Origin: an uncultured Alphaproteobacteria bacterium
GTDB lineage: Bacteria; Pseudomonadota; Alphaproteobacteria; Puniceispirillales; Marisalimonadaceae
Direction of reading: 5' to 3'
DNA: 64,000 nucleotides
Assembly (NCBI GenBank): GCA_937142855.1
Contig: CAKZQZ010000055.1
Coordinates: 1 to 64,000 of the forward strand
Part shown: one piece after another, positions 19,071 to 27,386 of the stretch
Numbering within the stretch: the first letter of the stretch is position 1
How the letters are laid out: every line of letters begins with the position of its first letter
Notes under the pieces: generated by a model
Told to the model about the DNA's origin: nothing
Databases searched by the model: none
Seen by the model: only the letters and a program-made list of their open reading frames with translations
Position numbers and translations under genes: made by a program

Positions 19071-19832
19071 TTAAATAAATTGTTTATAAAACTTAAAAAC
19101 ACCATCTTCACTAATTAATTTTGCTTTTTTTGTCATTTTACCTTGCTGATTATATAAAACTAAACCTGGCATTAATTCTGTGGGTCCATTACCACCTTTT
19201 CTGGCAAAAACTATTACTCTTTTAGAAAGCTTTTTATTATTTGGCCATATTGGAAAAATTTTAAAAGAACCAGATTTTGAGCTCAAATAATTTAAGGTTT
19301 CATCCAAAATATCCGTTGAAATAATTAAAAAAATTTTACCTTCATCCTTTAATAACTTTAACGAACTTTCTAACCATTTTTTTAAATTAACGATCCTTTT
19401 GGCGCTATCTTCTAAAATATTCTTTGATCTATTATTTTCTTTTTTATGAAAAGGAGGATTGGATACTACTAAATCAAAACTATTTTTTAAATTATTATCA
19501 AAATTAAAAACATCATTATCTATCGTTTCGATTTTATCTTGAAAATTATTTATTTTTATATTTTCTTCAGCAAGAATTAAATATTCTCTTTTATTATCAA
19601 TTGCTAAAATTTTGGAATTGGGGTTTCTAAAAGCTATAATCAAACTTACGGTTCCAACCCCAGAACCAACATCAGCAATATAGAATTTTCTGTTCTTCTT
19701 TGTTTCTATAAAACCATTAACAAATGAAGCTAAAAAAACCGCATCTGATCCGAATCTAAAACCCTTTTTATACTGAATGACTGATAGACTTCCATTTAGA
19801 ATATTATCATGGGTTTTTTGGTTAAAAGACAT
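19071..19832 (-). CDS. trmN: tRNA1(Val) adenine-N6 methyltransferase-like (TrmN6/YfiC)
   Basis: About 253 residues with the class I SAM fold: motif I IADVGSGVGTVSL and the N6-adenine catalytic motif NPPFH. The N terminus (GFRFGSDAVFLASFV) matches the TrmN family, which methylates A37 of tRNA-Val. I chose the ATG at 19832 because GAGAGAAG precedes it; the track uses an ATG five codons earlier. It is divergent from ispB, a common alphaproteobacterial arrangement. Exact substrate is inferred. Confidence 0.85.
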   Translation of the reverse strand: MSFNQKTHDNILNGSLSVIQYKKGFRFGSDAVFLASFVNGFIETKKNRKFYIADVGSGVGTVSLIIAFRNPNSKILAIDNKREYLILAEENIKINNFQDKIETIDNDVFNFDNNLKNSFDLVVSNPPFHKKENNRSKNILEDSAKRIVNLKKWLESSLKLLKDEGKIFLIISTDILDETLNYLSSKSGSFKIFPIWPNNKKLSKRVIVFARKGGNGPTELMPGLVLYNQQGKMTKKAKLISEDGVFKFYKQFI

Positions 19833-19920
19833 TAAATCTTCTCTCATTTTTATAACATAAATGTTTAATATAATTTATTACCAAGTTATATTAAATGATA
19901 TGAAATAATTGGAAACATAA

Positions 19921-20925
19921 ATGAAAAAATCAAATAAGATTAACACAACATCAAGCGTGGTTAATCTAAAGAATTCTCTAAAAAAAAGTTTAAAGGCCGT
20001 AGATGAAGAAATAATATATAGGCTTGATAAATCAATACCCTTAATAAATGATATAGGTCAACATTTAATCAATGCTTCTGGGAAAAGAATTCGTCCTTTA
20101 CTTACCTTGGCTATGGCAGCACACTTAAATGATATTTCTCGAAAACCAATAATATTAGCCGCAGCTGTTGAATTTATTCATACAGCAACCCTTTTACATG
20201 ACGATGTTGTTGATGAATCAAATTTAAGAAGAGGGAAAAAAACAGCAAATATTATATGGGGAAATGAATTTAGTGTTTTAGCGGGTGACTTTCTATTTGC
20301 TCAATCTTTTGAGTTAATGGTTGAAACAGAATCTCTAGAGGCTTTATCTAGTTTAGCAACTGCATCTTGTAAAATAACCCAAGGGGAATTTCAACAAATG
20401 CAAATTGCAAACAAACCCGATACTAGCATTAAAGATTACTTTGATGTAATTGGCAAAAAAACTGCTGAGTTATTTGGTGCTTCTTGTGAAAGTGGTATTA
20501 TAGTAGCAGGAGGGAATAAAAATTTACAAAAAGCTGCATATGACTATGGTTATAACCTTGGCCTAGCATTTCAAGTTATTGATGACTTAATGGATTTTTC
20601 TCAAGATTCCAATAAAATGGGGAAAAATTTAGGTGATGACTTCAAATTAGGTAAAACTACCCTTCCAATAATTTTAGTATGGGAAAAAAGTAATAAAAAA
20701 GAAAAACAGTTTTGGGATAGAACCCTAAAAGAATTAAATCAAAACTCTTCTGATTTGAACACAGCCTTGGAAATTTTTAATAAATATAATATTTTTGTTG
20801 AGTGCAAGAAAATAGCTGCAGAATTTATAATTAAATCTATAAAATCACTAGAAGATTTTTCAAATAGTAAATTTAAAGATTATTTGATCGGATTAGCCAA
20901 CGAGAGCATTGATAGATCTAAATGA
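19921..20925 (+). CDS. ispB: Polyprenyl diphosphate synthase (octaprenyl/decaprenyl type)
   Basis: A 334-residue trans-prenyltransferase that builds the quinone side chain. First aspartate-rich motif LLHDDVVDESNLRRG (about residues 91-105), second FQVIDDLMDF (about 218-227), plus GKRIRP and the GKK.AELF helix. Supplies ubiquinone synthesis, consistent with ubiK and cytochrome bc1 elsewhere in the window. First gene of a four-gene plus-strand group, followed after 10 bases by an HTH protein. Confidence 0.94.
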   Translation: MKKSNKINTTSSVVNLKNSLKKSLKAVDEEIIYRLDKSIPLINDIGQHLINASGKRIRPLLTLAMAAHLNDISRKPIILAAAVEFIHTATLLHDDVVDESNLRRGKKTANIIWGNEFSVLAGDFLFAQSFELMVETESLEALSSLATASCKITQGEFQQMQIANKPDTSIKDYFDVIGKKTAELFGASCESGIIVAGGNKNLQKAAYDYGYNLGLAFQVIDDLMDFSQDSNKMGKNLGDDFKLGKTTLPIILVWEKSNKKEKQFWDRTLKELNQNSSDLNTALEIFNKYNIFVECKKIAAEFIIKSIKSLEDFSNSKFKDYLIGLANESIDRSK

Positions 20926-20935
20926 GTTTTAATAA

Positions 20936-21589
20936 ATGAATAATATAATATCTAAAAATTCAAATGATGAAAAAGAAATAGCTATTAGAAAAGCACGAGA
21001 GAAACTAAAAAATATAATAAAAGAAAATGATAAATTTAATCTAAGAGATCTATCAAGAATTCTTAAAAAAAATGATGCCTACTTACAACAATATCTTTTT
21101 AGAGGAACTCCAAGAATTCTTCCTGAAGAATATCGTTATAGGTTAGCACAAACACTTGAAATTAATATAAATGAAATAACACCAAACTGGTATGCTCAAA
21201 ACTTAGTTGAAAATAAAATAATTACATTTGAAAATATCGAAAAAAAATATAGTTCATCACCAAGAAAAATAAGCCTTTCTGAAGAGTTATTATCAGATAT
21301 ACTCCCTACAAACTTGGAAAAATTATTTTATTTTCAAACTCATACACATGATTACAAAATAACTACTATCGTGGATACTAACGTAAATGAATATATAGGA
21401 CCAAATCTTTATTTATTAAATGATAAAGATACTTTTTTTTTAGCATATGTTAAGGAAAGCGAACTTAAAGATAATAGAATGAATGTAAAACCATTTTTAA
21501 AAACATTTCATTCTTTTCATATAGCATCGAAGCTTTTAAAAATAAGCGCAAAAGTTTTATGGCAAAGCTCTAAAATAATTTATGAATAA
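20936..21589 (+). CDS. HTH regulator with a degenerate S24/LexA-like C-terminal region
   Basis: A 217-residue protein. Residues about 30-80 form an Xre-type helix-turn-helix with the alphaproteobacterial pattern LSRILKKNDAYLQQYLFRGTPR. In relatives this is followed by a LexA/S24-like domain whose GDSMEPT segment carries the nucleophile serine. Here the matching place reads TIVDTNVNEYIGPN, with no serine in that motif and no obvious lysine partner, so self-cleavage seems unlikely. It overlaps the next methyltransferase gene by 8 bases. Targets are unknown. Confidence 0.72.
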   Translation: MNNIISKNSNDEKEIAIRKAREKLKNIIKENDKFNLRDLSRILKKNDAYLQQYLFRGTPRILPEEYRYRLAQTLEININEITPNWYAQNLVENKIITFENIEKKYSSSPRKISLSEELLSDILPTNLEKLFYFQTHTHDYKITTIVDTNVNEYIGPNLYLLNDKDTFFLAYVKESELKDNRMNVKPFLKTFHSFHIASKLLKISAKVLWQSSKIIYE

Positions 21590-22928
21590 AAAGAAAAAAA
21601 AATTATCAAGTAATTTCAGCCCTATTTCTCTAGATATCACAGACGTTGGGTATAAAGGAGAAGGCATAGCAAAATTAATTACAGAATTAAATTTTGAAAA
21701 AAAAGATTATAATTTTTTTGTACCATTTGCATTACCTAATGAAAAGATTATAGCAAAACCTACTCAACTATTTTCAAAAAATGTTAGAGCTGAGTTAGTT
21801 GAAATTATAAAGCCTTCGCCTGAGCGAGTTAACCCTCAATGTGAACACTTTTTTAAATGTGGAGGATGTATGCTCCAACATTGGCGGTTTGAACACTATA
21901 ATAATTGGAAAATGAATAGAATAACCTCTTCGATTTATCAAATATCCTCAAATACCATAATTAAAAAAATGGTAAGTTCCTCTCAAAACTCAAGAAGACA
22001 CGCTAAATTCACAGCCAAAAGAAATAAATCAAAGCTAATAATTGGGTTTTATGAACATAAAAGTCATTTTGTAACTGAAATTACCGAATGCCTTATACTA
22101 GAAAAATCTCTCATTAGGTTAATTCAAGATTTACGAAAGCCCCTTGAAGAAATTATAAAAATTGGTGATATAATTCATATTCACGCTAACTTACTTGATA
22201 ATGGGATTGATCTATTAATAGATGGATTAGCTGATATTTCTTTTAAAAAATTTTCTGAACTTAATAAGAAACTGATAGAAAATAAAGTCATTAGGGTACA
22301 TCGAAGACTAAATAATAAAATTTTGGATTTAATTTATATTACTGACAGAACAAGTTTATCAAATAATGTCTTCTCATCTGTAATATATCCTCCCCCAGGT
22401 GGTTTTTTACAAGCGACTGTAAGTGGTGAAAATACAATTATCAAATGTGTTATGGAAGCATTAGAGAATTATAATAAAAAAACATATATTTGTGAATTAT
22501 TTTGCGGATCTGGAACTATTACTTTACCGCTTCTTTTACAAAATTTTAGAATTAACGCATTTGAACTAAATACTGAATCTCTACATTCAATAGATTTATC
22601 CTCAAAAGGAAAACCATTTAATAACAATATAAAAACATATACTAGAAACTTAAAATCTAAACCTTTAACAATCAAAGAATTAGAGAATTATGGAGCAATT
22701 ATTATTGACCCTCCAAGATCTGGTGCTCATACACAATTTTTAAATATTGCAAAATCAAAGGTACCATTAGTGATAAGTGTTTCGTGTGATATAAACACAT
22801 TTGTTAGGGATTCAAAAATTTTAATAGAAAATAATTATAATTTAAAATGGGTTCAACCAATTGATCAATTTCTTTATTCAGCTCATATTGAAGTAGTTGG
22901 TTTTTTTGAACTTAACAAGGCAAGTTAA
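21582..22928 (+). CDS. rlmD: RNA 5-methyluridine methyltransferase (RlmD/TrmA family)
   Basis: A 448-residue protein with an N-terminal TRAM-like domain, the iron-sulfur cysteine pattern CEHFFKCGGC (about residues 85-94) with a later TECLIL cysteine, and a class I SAM domain: ELFCGSGTITLPL, DPPRSGA and the catalytic cysteine in SVSCDINTFVRD. It methylates uridine in 23S rRNA or tRNA; which site cannot be told. Stop and next gene's ATG are adjacent (TAAATG). Confidence 0.9.
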   Translation: MNKKKKKLSSNFSPISLDITDVGYKGEGIAKLITELNFEKKDYNFFVPFALPNEKIIAKPTQLFSKNVRAELVEIIKPSPERVNPQCEHFFKCGGCMLQHWRFEHYNNWKMNRITSSIYQISSNTIIKKMVSSSQNSRRHAKFTAKRNKSKLIIGFYEHKSHFVTEITECLILEKSLIRLIQDLRKPLEEIIKIGDIIHIHANLLDNGIDLLIDGLADISFKKFSELNKKLIENKVIRVHRRLNNKILDLIYITDRTSLSNNVFSSVIYPPPGGFLQATVSGENTIIKCVMEALENYNKKTYICELFCGSGTITLPLLLQNFRINAFELNTESLHSIDLSSKGKPFNNNIKTYTRNLKSKPLTIKELENYGAIIIDPPRSGAHTQFLNIAKSKVPLVISVSCDINTFVRDSKILIENNYNLKWVQPIDQFLYSAHIEVVGFFELNKAS

Positions 22929-23138
22929 ATGTTGATAAAAAGATCAATCACTTTAAAAAAGCATAGAACTTCATTGTCATTAGAAAAAGAATTTTGGGAT
23001 TCACTTGATCTCATCGCTAAAAACAAGAACTGTTCTCTTCAAAAATTAATATCAGACATTGATGTTAAACGAAAATCATCTTTAGCATCTTCAACAAGAG
23101 TTTTTGTAATAGAAAATTTAAAAAAGTTTAACCTGTAA
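22929..23138 (+). CDS. Ribbon-helix-helix protein (RHH_4 type)
   Basis: A 69-residue protein with the pattern KRSITLKKHRTSLSLEKEFWDSL, then a helix with CSLQKLISDID and a conserved end SSTRVFVIENLKK. This is the small RHH_4 family common in Alphaproteobacteria, presumed DNA-binding. It directly follows the methyltransferase gene with no gap and its end overlaps the uxaA-like gene on the opposite strand by 11 bases. Role unknown. Confidence 0.8.
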   Translation: MLIKRSITLKKHRTSLSLEKEFWDSLDLIAKNKNCSLQKLISDIDVKRKSSLASSTRVFVIENLKKFNL

Positions 23139-24672
23139 TTCCAATTTGCCAGGGTGCAAACTCATGTCTTCCTAAATTTAATATTTCACTTTTAGTTTTT
23201 TTACCAGATGCAAATGAAATAAATTCTTCAAATATTTCAGCCCCCATCTCATCGATATTTTTAGCACCATCTATAACTAAACCACAATTAATATCCATAT
23301 CTTCTGTCATTTTATTATATAAGTTTGAGTTAGTTGCAAGCTTAATAGAAGGGGCGGGCTTAGCTCCAAAGCATGAACCTCTTCCAGTAGTGAATGCAAT
23401 CAAATTAGCACCTCCTGCAATCTGCCCGGTTGCTGAAACAGGATCAAAACCAGGTGTATCCATAAAAACAAACCCTTTTTCAGTGACCTTTTCTGCATAA
23501 TTATAAACTTCCATTAACCCAGTTGAACCACCTTTCATGGCTGAACCCAAGGATTTTTCTAATATATTTGCCAATCCACCTTTTTGATTACCTGGACTGA
23601 CCGTTCCATTAATCTGAACATCTCTTCCTACAGAGTATACATTTTTCCACCAATTTACTTTATTCATCAATTTATCAGCCACAGATACACTGACAGCTCT
23701 AGCCGTTAAGCTATTTTCTACTCCATAGATTTCAGGTGTCTCTGATAAAATAGCTGTCCCTCCGTGAGTTACTAAAATATCAACCGCTTTACCTAAGGAA
23801 GGGTTAGCGGATAAAGAAGAAAATGAGTCTGAACCTCCACATTGAAGACCAACAGTCAAATTAGATAAAGAAACCTCTTCTCTTTTAATATCATTAGCCT
23901 TTTTAAGCATATCTTCTATACACTTTATTCCTGCTTTGATTGTTGCTGACGTACCCCCGTTTTCTTGCATAACTAAAGTTTTTAAATTCTGATTTTCTAC
24001 TATACCTTGATATTGAAACAGCCCTCCTACCTGGCACCTTTCACACCCTAAACCTACAACTAAAGAAGAAGCTACATTGGGATGATCTATGTATCCTCCA
24101 AGCGTTCTATAAAGTAAATTCATTGGTTCCCCAGATAATTCCATGCCACATCCAGTTGAGTGACTGAATGCAGCAACACCATCTACATTGGGATAGTCTT
24201 TTAATTTTTCTGGCGTAAAATATGAAGCAATTTCATGGACAACAGTTGCAGAGCAATTAACAGTTGAAACTACAGCAATAAAATTTCTAGTACCAACACG
24301 GCCATCTTTTCTTCTGAATCCCATAAAAGTTCTTTGAGTTGAGGAATTAGCAAACATTGTAGGCTTGTACTTAGAACAATAATCATGTTCTCTGCTAAAT
24401 TCCTTAAATTTAATGTTTGAATTGATTAATACTTGTCCTTTACAAATATCAGAATCTGCAAAACCAATTATTGTTCCATATTTGTATATTGGTGCATCTT
24501 TTGGAATATCAACGTTAGCAATTTTTTGACCTGACAAGATCGGTGCATCTATTTTTAAATCGTGATCTTTTAAATAATCACCGGCATTCATATTATTTAA
24601 GGCGATGACAATATTATCTGTTTTATTTAAAATTATTGCCTTTGGTTTTGAACTCATTTGTTTATCTACCAT
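23128..24672 (-). CDS. uxaA: UxaA/GarD-family sugar-acid dehydratase (altronate dehydratase-like)
   Basis: A 514-residue protein with an N-terminal SAF-like domain (about residues 18-90) and the large galactarate/altronate dehydratase domain starting MGFRRKDGRVGTRNF. Cysteines and histidines in FSHSTGCGM and GLGCERCQVGG and in TGRGSCFG are those expected around the iron site. Members dehydrate D-altronate or D-galactarate to 2-keto-3-deoxy acids. It is last in a three-gene cluster with an RraA-type protein and an arabonate-dehydratase-like protein, 19 bases apart. Exact substrate unknown. Confidence 0.85.
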   Translation of the reverse strand: MVDKQMSSKPKAIILNKTDNIVIALNNMNAGDYLKDHDLKIDAPILSGQKIANVDIPKDAPIYKYGTIIGFADSDICKGQVLINSNIKFKEFSREHDYCSKYKPTMFANSSTQRTFMGFRRKDGRVGTRNFIAVVSTVNCSATVVHEIASYFTPEKLKDYPNVDGVAAFSHSTGCGMELSGEPMNLLYRTLGGYIDHPNVASSLVVGLGCERCQVGGLFQYQGIVENQNLKTLVMQENGGTSATIKAGIKCIEDMLKKANDIKREEVSLSNLTVGLQCGGSDSFSSLSANPSLGKAVDILVTHGGTAILSETPEIYGVENSLTARAVSVSVADKLMNKVNWWKNVYSVGRDVQINGTVSPGNQKGGLANILEKSLGSAMKGGSTGLMEVYNYAEKVTEKGFVFMDTPGFDPVSATGQIAGGANLIAFTTGRGSCFGAKPAPSIKLATNSNLYNKMTEDMDINCGLVIDGAKNIDEMGAEIFEEFISFASGKKTKSEILNLGRHEFAPWQIGITG

Positions 24673-24691
24673 TTTCTAATCCTAAATTTAA

Positions 24692-25411
24692 TTATTTTGA
24701 GTCAGATTTTGAATTTATCCAACTTTCAAATAAATTTTTTTGTTTTTCATCTGTCAAGGGGTACAATCCTCTAATACTTGATCCATTCTGGACCTTATCT
24801 ATTACGTAGTCTTCATAGACTGTCATTGATTTAACTTCTTCAGATATTTCTTCTATAATTTTATTTGGAATTACAATAACACCTTCTTGGTCACCCACTA
24901 TCAAATCGTTTGGCCATACTGCAACATCACCACAACCAATAGGTACATTAATATCAATTGCTTGATGAAGAGTAAGATTAGTTGGAGACGACGGCCTATG
25001 GTGATACGCGGGAAATTCTAATTTTTTTATTTCAGAAGAATCTCTAAATCCTCCATCTGTGACTACGCCTGCACATCCTCTTACCATTAACCTTGTTATT
25101 AGAATAGCACCTGCTGATGCTGCCCTTGCATCCTTACGACTATCAAAAATTAAAACGTGATTTTTAGGACATTTTTCAATTGCTACACGTTGAGGATGTT
25201 CTGGGTTTCTAAAAACATCAAGAGTATTTAAATCTTCTCTTGCTGGAATATACCTAACAGTAAAAGCATAACCAACCATATTTGATAAATTTGGATTAAG
25301 TGGACTTACTCCTTGTATAAATTGATTTCTTAAACCTCTCTTAAACAAAGCTGTAGAAATAGTAGCAACGCTTGATTTTAAAAAAATATTTTTAATTTTT
25401 CCTGTCAACAT
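24692..25411 (-). CDS. RraA-family protein, probably a 2-oxo-acid aldolase or decarboxylase
   Basis: A 239-residue protein with the RraA/HMG-aldolase fold. GVVTDGGFRDSSEI (about residues 137-150) holds the conserved arginine-aspartate pair that binds oxo-acid and metal, and GCGDVAVWPNDLIVGDQEGVIVIP is the second family signature. In catabolic clusters such proteins cleave or decarboxylate keto acids; it is unlikely to be the RNase E inhibitor. It lies between two dehydratase genes, so it probably handles their product. Reaction not certain. Confidence 0.8.
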   Translation of the reverse strand: MLTGKIKNIFLKSSVATISTALFKRGLRNQFIQGVSPLNPNLSNMVGYAFTVRYIPAREDLNTLDVFRNPEHPQRVAIEKCPKNHVLIFDSRKDARAASAGAILITRLMVRGCAGVVTDGGFRDSSEIKKLEFPAYHHRPSSPTNLTLHQAIDINVPIGCGDVAVWPNDLIVGDQEGVIVIPNKIIEEISEEVKSMTVYEDYVIDKVQNGSSIRGLYPLTDEKQKNLFESWINSKSDSK

Positions 25412-25420
25412 AATTAATCT

Positions 25421-27154
25421 CTAATAAATATCTGGTTCTTCTGCTGATTTTCCAAAGTCGGTTTCTAAAAAATCGAAATCACAACCTTCATTTGCTTGCT
25501 TTACATGTTGGCTAAACATCCAAAGCCAACCCCTACCAGCTTTTGGTTGCTTTGGCTGTATCATTTTTTTTCTGGCAGATAACGTTTTATCATCCACTAG
25601 CATATTAATTTTTCTTAAATTTACATCAAGCTCAATAATATCTCCTGTTTTGAGAAGAGACAACGGGCCACCAATAAAACTTTCAGGAGCAACGTGTAAA
25701 ATGCAAGCACCATAACTAGTACCGCTCATTCTAGCATCAGATATTCTAACCATATCTCTGACCCCTTTTTTAAGAAGTTTTTTGGGTATAGGCATCATTC
25801 CCCATTCAGGCATACCTGGCCCTCCTACAGGACCAACATTTCTTAATACCAAAACATGATTTTCAGAAACATCCAAATCATCACTATCTATAATATCTTT
25901 CATTTCCTGATAACTATCAAAAACAATTGCAGGTCCTTTATGTTTCATGAATTTCTTATCACAAGCAGCTGGTTTGATGACACATCCATCCGGTGCTAAA
26001 TTTCCCTTTAAAACAGCTAATGAACCTTCTTCATATATTGGGTTATCTAAGCTTCTAATGACATCATTATTAATTGTTTCTTTTTTTGATATTATTTCTT
26101 TTAACCTAAGCCCGGAAACTGTTATTTCCTCCAAATTAAGTTTTTCAGCAAGTGAAAACATTAAAGACAAAATACCTCCAGCATAATAAAAATCTTCCAT
26201 TAGGTATTCCACGCCTGATGGCCTAATATTTGCTATCAGAGGAATTTCCCTTCCTTTTTTATCCAAGTCATCAATTGTCAAATGAATACCAGCTCTTCTT
26301 GCCATAGCTATTAAATGAATAATAGCATTTGTTGAACAGCCCATAGCCATAGCTACAGTAACAGCATTATCAATAGATTTTTCAGTGATTATTTTAGATG
26401 GCTTTAGATCTTCCCAAACCATATCAACTATTCTTTTACCAACATTCGTAGACATTCTGATATGATTTGAATCAGCTGCAGGTATCGAACTTGCTCCAGG
26501 CAAACACAATCCAATAGCCTCTGCTATTGCTGTCATTGTACTTGCTGTACCCATCGTCATACAATGACCATAAGATCTAGCAATACCAGACTCCACTTCT
26601 GCCCAGTCATTTTCCGTTATATTACCTGCCCTTAATTCATCCCAATATTTCCAACCATCAGAACCACTCCCCAAATACTTTCCTTTATAATTTCCTCTTA
26701 ACATTGGACCAGCAGGTAAGAATATCATTGGTAAATCTAGACTAATTGCTCCCATTGTAAGGGCTGGAGTAGTTTTGTCACACCCTCCCATAAGCACGAC
26801 CCCATCAATAGGATGTGACCTTATTAACTCTTCAACTTCCATAGAAAGCATATTTCTATACAACATAGTTGTCGGTTTCACATACATTTCTGCCAAGGAA
26901 ATTGCTGGAAGTTCTATTGGTAATCCACCAGATTGGTAAACGCCCTTTTTAACATCCTCAACTCTTTGTTTGAAGTGTTGGTGACATGGTTGTATTTCTG
27001 ACCAGGTGTTTATTATTCCTATAATAGGTTTATTTTCCCAGTCATCTTTTCCTAAACCCATTTGCATTGCTCTAGATCTATGACCAAAAGATCTTACATC
27101 GTTAGGAGAAAACCATCTTGAACTTCTTAAATCTTTATATTGTTTTTTTTGCAT
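25421..27154 (-). CDS. IlvD/Edd-family dehydratase, closest in sequence to L-arabonate dehydratase
   Basis: A 577-residue [2Fe-2S] dehydratase. The N terminus RSSRWFSPNDVRSFGHRSRAM strongly recalls sugar-acid (L-arabonate) dehydratases rather than IlvD of branched-chain synthesis. Cluster cysteines are visible in IQPCHQH, MGGCDKTTP and MGCSTNA, and the C-terminal SDARMSGTSYG motif is present. It would convert a sugar acid to a 2-keto-3-deoxy acid. First gene of the cluster with the RraA-like and UxaA-like genes; no transporter or regulator adjoins it. Confidence 0.88.
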   Translation of the reverse strand: MQKKQYKDLRSSRWFSPNDVRSFGHRSRAMQMGLGKDDWENKPIIGIINTWSEIQPCHQHFKQRVEDVKKGVYQSGGLPIELPAISLAEMYVKPTTMLYRNMLSMEVEELIRSHPIDGVVLMGGCDKTTPALTMGAISLDLPMIFLPAGPMLRGNYKGKYLGSGSDGWKYWDELRAGNITENDWAEVESGIARSYGHCMTMGTASTMTAIAEAIGLCLPGASSIPAADSNHIRMSTNVGKRIVDMVWEDLKPSKIITEKSIDNAVTVAMAMGCSTNAIIHLIAMARRAGIHLTIDDLDKKGREIPLIANIRPSGVEYLMEDFYYAGGILSLMFSLAEKLNLEEITVSGLRLKEIISKKETINNDVIRSLDNPIYEEGSLAVLKGNLAPDGCVIKPAACDKKFMKHKGPAIVFDSYQEMKDIIDSDDLDVSENHVLVLRNVGPVGGPGMPEWGMMPIPKKLLKKGVRDMVRISDARMSGTSYGACILHVAPESFIGGPLSLLKTGDIIELDVNLRKINMLVDDKTLSARKKMIQPKQPKAGRGWLWMFSQHVKQANEGCDFDFLETDFGKSAEEPDIY

Positions 27155-27233
27155 TTCATTTCTAATTTTTTATTAATTAAGTTTAGACCTTAATTAAAAC
27201 TTGAGAAAATACATAATAAAAAAATATTTATTT

Positions 27234-27310
27234 TGGTAGGCCTGGAGGGACTTGAACCCCCAACCACTCCGTTATGAGCGGAGGGCTCTAACCAGTTGAG
27301 CTACAGGCCT
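27234..27310 (-). tRNA. tRNA with CAT anticodon, probably tRNA-Ile2 (lysidine type)
   Basis: A complete 77-base cloverleaf including encoded CCA. The 7-bp acceptor stem is AGGCCTG/CAGGCCT with discriminator A, the D arm GCTC/GAGC, the anticodon stem CTCCG/CGGAG with loop CTCATAA, and T arm GGGGGTTCAAGTCCCTC. It is not initiator Met, because the first acceptor pair is A-U and the anticodon stem lacks three G-C pairs. Between elongator Met and Ile2, the A1-U72 pair and GGTTGGGGGTTC look more like alphaproteobacterial Ile2, but this is a judgement. Confidence 0.92.
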
Positions 27311-27335
27311 ATTATAGAGATGTTCTAATTTTCAA

Positions 27336-27364
27336 CTTATACAAGTACATTTTAAGTATGTAAA
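27336..27364 (-). promoter_or_regulatory. Candidate sigma-70 promoter for the tRNA gene
   Basis: Read on the minus strand, TTTACA and TATAAG are separated by 17 bases and lie between the rpoD stop and the tRNA. The predicted start would give a 5' leader of about 19 bases for RNase P removal. In an AT-rich genome chance matches are common, so this is tentative. Confidence 0.4.
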
Positions 27365-27386
27365 GTGGAAGTATTAAGAATAGATT

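Noticed and set aside
27234-27310. The tRNA as initiator tRNA-fMet
   Set aside because: The first acceptor bases pair (A-U) and the anticodon stem lacks the three consecutive G-C pairs of initiators.
27305-27316. TATAAT directly before the tRNA as its promoter -10
   Set aside because: It touches the mature 5' end, so transcription would begin inside the tRNA. The TTTACA-17-TATAAG pair further upstream is better placed.
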